In this document: positions 7,422 to 7,984 of the stretch, in pieces
Position numbering within the stretch: position 1 is the first letter of the stretch
Layout of the letters: the number at the start of each line of letters is the position of its first letter
NCBI GenBank assembly: GCA_002403995.1
Contig: DHIV01000082.1
Span: 1 to 7,984, forward strand
Origin: Gallionella sp. UBA4737
GTDB lineage: Bacteria; Pseudomonadota; Gammaproteobacteria; Burkholderiales; Gallionellaceae
DNA: 7,984 nt
Direction of reading: 5' to 3'
The notes under the pieces: generated by a model
Database searches by the model: none
Told to the model about the DNA's origin: nothing
Seen by the model: the letters and a program-made list of their open reading frames with translations, nothing else
Position numbers and translations under genes: made by a program

Positions 7422-7984
7422 ATGGATAAACTCGACCGCTTTCTCGACCGCGCCGAACGGCTGATGGAAAAACTGGAGCGTACGCTGCCCAGGTTTTCAA
7501 CCGGCAGCGCACCGGACTGGGACGCTGCCCATGCGTTCCGCTGGGAACAGGGCAGGCTGGTTCCCGTGTCGCACCCGCATCGCATCGGCCTTGCCGACCT
7601 GCTCGGCATCGATAAGCAGAAGCAACTCATCACACAAAACACCAGACAGTTCGTGCAAGGCCGTCCGGCCAACAACGTGCTGCTCACCGGATCGCGCGGC
7701 ACCGGCAAGTCATCGCTGGTCAAGGCGCTGCTCAACGAATATGCAAAGGACGGGCTGCGCCTGATCGAAGTCGGCAAACCGGCGCTGGCCGACCTGCCGC
7801 ACATCATCGCGCTGGTCGCCGGCCGTCCGGAGCGCTTCATCCTGTATTGCGACGACCTGTCGTTCAACGCGGACGAGCCCGGCTACCAGGCGCTCAAGGC
7901 CGCGCTCGACGGTTCGCTGGTGGCGTTCTCCGACAACCTGCTGATCTACGCCACCTCCAACCGCCGCCACCTGATGCCGGAATC
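7422..7984 (+). CDS. DUF815-type P-loop (AAA-like) ATPase, N-terminal part (3' end outside window)
   Basis: The frame runs from ATG at 7422 to the window end: 187 complete codons without a stop. A helical N-terminus (about residues 1-25, MDKLDRFLDRAERLMEKL) is followed by AFRWEQGRLVPVSHP, a conserved feature of DUF815 proteins. Walker A is GSRGTGKS at 90-97 (K96). Walker B is FILYCDDL, with D144 and D145. The sensor-like YATSNRRHL lies at 176-184, with N180 in the usual sensor-1 place. These show an AAA-type ATPase, but the cellular role of DUF815 proteins is not established, and I assign none. AGGAAA (7408-7413) sits eight bases before the ATG. In other betaproteobacteria a gene of this family often lies near argJ, sometimes followed by a NUDIX hydrolase, which would be outside this window. 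The remaining C-terminal part of the domain is missing only because of the edge. Confidence 0.88.
   Translation, partial: MDKLDRFLDRAERLMEKLERTLPRFSTGSAPDWDAAHAFRWEQGRLVPVSHPHRIGLADLLGIDKQKQLITQNTRQFVQGRPANNVLLTGSRGTGKSSLVKALLNEYAKDGLRLIEVGKPALADLPHIIALVAGRPERFILYCDDLSFNADEPGYQALKAALDGSLVAFSDNLLIYATSNRRHLMPE

Overview
The window looks like chromosomal DNA of a betaproteobacterium. The gene order lpxC, dciA-like gene, M23 peptidase, secA, argJ, DUF815 ATPase is the one I associate with the region downstream of the division and cell-wall (dcw) cluster in that class. Protein style and base composition would fit Nitrosomonadales, perhaps Gallionellaceae such as Gallionella or Sideroxydans. That placement is a judgement from memory, not a search result.

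Layout, left to right. Positions 1-498 hold the C-terminal half of lpxC (+), cut by the window edge. Positions 639-845 hold a small two-helix membrane protein (+). Positions 904-1332 hold a DUF721/DciA-like gene on the minus strand. It is divergent from an M23 (LytM-type) peptidase at 1365-2285 (+), with 32 bp between the two starts. An intrinsic terminator follows (2304-2340), then a long imperfect palindrome of about 141 bp (2345-2485) that looks like a MITE and ends 20 bp before secA (2506-5274). Eighteen bases after secA lies a lone cyclic-nucleotide-binding-fold protein (5293-5778) with no DNA-binding domain and a degenerate ligand pocket. A GTAGCTG/CAGCTAC hairpin and then argJ (5852-7096) follow. 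The 325-bp gap 7097-7421 holds no convincing gene. It carries three palindromic structures, including a 56-bp inverted-repeat element and a REPIN-like pair of REP sequences with a hexamer tandem repeat. The window ends inside a DUF815 P-loop ATPase (7422-7984, truncated).

The genes mostly serve the envelope and core metabolism: lipid A synthesis (LpxC), peptidoglycan remodelling (M23), protein export (SecA), arginine biosynthesis (ArgJ) and replicative helicase loading (DciA). I found no defence system, prophage, CRISPR array, tRNA or rRNA. The non-routine content is in the intergenic repeats and in the secA-linked CNB-fold protein.
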